Origin: JBKHBQ01 sp046542305
Lineage (GTDB): Bacteria > Bacteroidota > Bacteroidia > Bacteroidales > 4484-276
Assembly: GCA_046542305.1 (NCBI GenBank)
Contig: JBKHBQ010000198.1
Span: 1 to 7,193 of the forward strand
DNA length: 7,193 bases
Direction: 5' to 3'
Part shown: in pieces, positions 5,730 through 7,193 of the stretch
How the letters are laid out: each line of letters starts with the position of its first letter
How positions within the stretch are numbered: the first letter of the stretch is position 1
Made by a program: the position numbers and the translations under genes
The notes under the pieces: model-generated
Told to the model about the DNA's origin: nothing
The model's input: only the letters and a program-made list of their open reading frames with translations
The model's database searches: none

Positions 5730-5770
5730 GTTAAGTGAATATTAATTCAATGTTAACACAACGTTAATTA
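5730..5770 (+). promoter_or_regulatory. Four-unit 11-bp-period TTAA operator array
   Basis: TTAA cores start at 5731, 5742, 5753 and 5764, exactly 11 bp apart. The units are GTTAAGTG, ATTAATTC, GTTAACAC and GTTAATTA with 3-nt spacers; a further degenerate unit (GTAAAC at 5719-5724) is in phase. TTAACA at 5753 equals the best B. subtilis PhoP half-site. The array abuts the -7 element at 5775, and its third unit falls where a -33 would be, 19 nt upstream of it, as for an activator that replaces -33 contacts. It shares core, period and spacer with the array at 4499-4550. Confidence 0.55.
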
Positions 5771-5774
5771 TGTA

Positions 5775-5782
5775 TATATTTG
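5775..5782 (+). promoter_or_regulatory. Candidate -7 element for the MORN-repeat gene
   Basis: TATATTTG fits TAnnTTTG and lies 34 bp before the ATG. A TTA (5753-5755), one base off TTG, sits 19 nt upstream and belongs to an operator unit, so the promoter probably needs an activator. Confidence 0.5.
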
Positions 5783-5816
5783 TGGTAAAATTTATTCATT
5801 TTAAGACGGAGGCAAA

Positions 5817-6275
5817 ATGAAAAAGGTGGTTTTAACATTAGGAATGTTACTGGTTTTTCTTGCGGCGGGATTTGCCCAGGAAATCGTTGAAAAAGACGGA
5901 CTCTACTACAAAGACGGAAGCCTTTTTACCGGTATTTACAAGGAATATTACGATAGCGGAAACCTGAAAATGGAGATGAATCTTGTCGACGGCCAGGAAG
6001 ACGGCATCGTAATGATCTACTTCGATAACGGTTCTAAAAAAGAACAAAGGTCGTACAAAACTGGTTTAAAACACGGCACATGGTACACCTGGGACGAAAA
6101 GCAGAACCTGACAGCCGAAGCCAATTTTAAGGATGGCGAGAAGCACGGACACTGGTACGTGTGGGATTCGAACGGCAACAAACGGTACGACATCTATTAC
6201 GAAAATGGCGAGAAAAGTGGTAACTGGTTTATGTGGGATGAAAATGGCAACCTGGCCATGGAGAAAAAGTATTAA
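5817..6275 (+). CDS. Exported MORN-type (YwqK-like) repeat protein
   Basis: A 152-residue protein: signal peptide at 1-20 (MKKVVLTLGMLLVFLAAGFA, cut before Q21), then almost wholly MORN_2-type repeats. The key glycines lie at 39, 63, 87, 111 and 135, an exact 24-residue period. Each unit reads roughly (D/N)G..(D/H/S)G.(W)..(W/F)D..GN. The last three units are the closest, with GTWYTWDEKQN, GHWYVWDSNGN and GNWFMWDENGN. Such proteins are often labelled YwqK-family antitoxins, but the signal peptide makes a cytoplasmic antitoxin role unlikely; an extended beta-sheet for envelope or protein contact fits better. The start is supported by GGAGG at 5808-5812, four bases before the ATG, the clearest ribosome site in the window. 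The gene has its own promoter and 11-bp-period array, and stands alone between terminators. Confidence 0.88.
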   Translation: MKKVVLTLGMLLVFLAAGFAQEIVEKDGLYYKDGSLFTGIYKEYYDSGNLKMEMNLVDGQEDGIVMIYFDNGSKKEQRSYKTGLKHGTWYTWDEKQNLTAEANFKDGEKHGHWYVWDSNGNKRYDIYYENGEKSGNWFMWDENGNLAMEKKY

Positions 6276-6321
6276 AAAAAATTGAACCCAACCCGGGCAG
6301 AAAACGCCGTCAGGTTGGGTT
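6274..6321 (-). terminator. Terminator for the leftward TonB-receptor transcript
   Basis: AACCCAACC (6285-6293) pairs perfectly with GGTTGGGTT (6313-6321); CGG and CCG inside the loop extend it. Read leftward, the hairpin is followed by CAA and a run of eight T (6281 to 6274), as an intrinsic terminator. Read rightward there is no U-tract. The run overlaps the stop codon of the MORN gene, and the stem lies about 130 bp beyond the receptor stop. Confidence 0.65.
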
Positions 6322-6408
6322 GGCCTAAGAAGAGCGGCATTGCAACCAAAAGCTCAACTTAGGGGATGATAAGAAAAAATTAGCCTTTTGGCCTTCAGAT
6401 TTTAAGTT

Positions 6409-6441
6409 AAACCTCCATCTTTTGTAAGATTGGGGTTTTTT
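6409..6441 (+). terminator. Probable terminator for the MORN-repeat gene transcript
   Basis: AAACCTCCATCTT (6409-6421) pairs with AAGATTGGGGTTT (6426-6438) with one mismatch and one G-U pair, across a 4-nt loop. T-run 6436-6441 follows. It lies 130 bp after the MORN stop and 10 bp from the receptor stop. Together with the leftward terminator at 6274-6321 it would make the two convergent transcripts overlap in about 6285-6440. Confidence 0.6.
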
Positions 6442-6450
6442 GTTGTCAGA

Positions 6451-7193
6451 CTAAAAATTATGACTAATGCCTAAACTAAAAGTTCTGCCGGGATTGAAAC
6501 GATTATAGAGCTCAGGCCTGGCATTAAATGATTTGAATACGCCTTCTACCTTCTGGTTTAGTATGTTGGATATTTTAAAGTTGATGCTGGTATTATGTGC
6601 CTCGCCAAGATTTTTGTTGATACTCAGGTTCAGACTATGGAATGGCCTGACATACATATCGGGGAAAACTCCGGTTCCAACAATTGACAGCGTTTCTCCT
6701 TTCACATTGTAGAAAAGTCCTGCTGAAAGTCCGGTATCATAATTATTGTAACTTATGCCGCCGTTAATCACATAGGGAGATTGGCCGGCCATGTTTCGGG
6801 TTTTTTCAATAGTTTGCCTCACTTTCTCGAATTCTTTTCGCGAGTTGAATTCCGACTCGGTCATTATAATCTCTGATTTTGTAAGTGTTACGTTTCCGCT
6901 GATATTGAAATCTTTCAAAGCAGTTGCCAGTATGTCTAAGCTCTTGCTGAATTCAAATTCCACTCCGTATAAAGTCCCGTCTCCCACGTTACGGGGCTGA
7001 TACTCTGTACTTGTAACACCTGATGTAAGACGAACCAATTCAATAGGTGCATCAAAGTCTTTATAAAAAACACTGGCTGAAACATTTTGCCCTCTGTCCC
7101 AGAACATCTCCCACCTTAAATCCACATTATTGATGTAGGTTTCCCTCAGGTTGCCATCCCATTCATCCACGGCATAAAGCCCTCCATTGAAAA
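6451..7193 (-). CDS. TonB-dependent receptor, C-terminal beta-barrel part (5' end outside window)
   Basis: The frame is open to the right edge, so this is the last 246 or so residues of an outer-membrane receptor. The repeating pattern of amphipathic strands and loops fits the barrel: NLRETYINNVDLRWEMFWD, then VSASVFYKDFDAPIEL (a hallmark of this family's barrel), then TEYQPRNVGDGTLYGVEFEF, NISGNVTLTKSEI, YVINGGISYNN, GLSAGLFYNVKGE, INFKISNILNQKVE, and a last strand, TFSLGISHNF, ending in the aromatic residue needed for BamA-type barrel assembly. The plug and N-terminal domains lie beyond the window, so substrate and TonB or SusC type cannot be told. A GTG at 7170 is internal. It converges on the MORN-repeat gene, with terminators facing each way between them. 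Confidence 0.88.
   Translation of the reverse strand, partial: FNGGLYAVDEWDGNLRETYINNVDLRWEMFWDRGQNVSASVFYKDFDAPIELVRLTSGVTSTEYQPRNVGDGTLYGVEFEFSKSLDILATALKDFNISGNVTLTKSEIIMTESEFNSRKEFEKVRQTIEKTRNMAGQSPYVINGGISYNNYDTGLSAGLFYNVKGETLSIVGTGVFPDMYVRPFHSLNLSINKNLGEAHNTSINFKISNILNQKVEGVFKSFNARPELYNRFNPGRTFSLGISHNF

Noticed and set aside
5817..6275. MORN-repeat gene as the antitoxin of a toxin-antitoxin pair
   Set aside because: The family label suggests it, but there is a signal peptide, no adjacent toxin-like gene, and terminators isolate the gene.
1..7193. CRISPR array, tRNA, rRNA, insertion sequence, prophage or defence system
   Set aside because: No repeat-spacer pattern, cloverleaf or rRNA-like stretch, transposase, integrase or known defence gene was seen on either strand.

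Overview
The window looks like chromosomal DNA of a Bacteroidota bacterium, of moderate GC in genes and AT-rich between them. The support is a TonB-dependent receptor with an aromatic C-terminus, a stand-alone CarboxypepD_reg-like secreted protein, an AlbA_2-type protein with a C-terminal winged helix, few Shine-Dalgarno sites, and several promoter -7 elements fitting the Bacteroidota form TAnnTTTG. Flavodoxin and a two-cysteine DUF1858 protein fit an anaerobic or facultative life, but this is only suggestive. I cannot name the genus.

Left part (1-2212): the 3' end of an AlbA_2/HTH protein on +, closed by an intrinsic terminator whose stem lies in the last codons. Facing it on - are three genes: a YdcF/SanA-like DUF218 membrane protein, a long-chain flavodoxin, and an isoprenylcysteine carboxyl methyltransferase-like membrane protein. 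The promoter of this leftward set can be read at about 2284-2314, inside the start of the divergent cupin gene.

Middle (2276-4444): a tight + strand operon of a DUF985 cupin, an SDR oxidoreductase 2 bp later, and pdxH (pyridoxamine 5'-phosphate oxidase), whose ATG overlaps the SDR stop as ATGA. A DUF1858 gene on - converges on pdxH with a 2 bp gap.

Right part (4445-7193): envelope and secreted proteins with long, AT-rich spacers. These are a small CarboxypepD_reg-like protein, a conserved 148-aa exported protein of unknown function (possibly read from the same promoter, then a strong terminator), a signal-peptide protein built of 24-residue MORN-type repeats, and the C-terminal third or so of a TonB-dependent receptor on -.

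The most notable non-coding signal is a pair of operator-like arrays. TTAA cores recur at exactly 11-bp steps, five times at 4499-4550 and four times at 5730-5770, directly upstream of two of the secreted-protein genes. The period, core and spacing resemble tandem sites of PhoB/PhoP (OmpR-family) response regulators. I infer that the two genes share a regulon driven by such a regulator; the regulator itself is not in the window.
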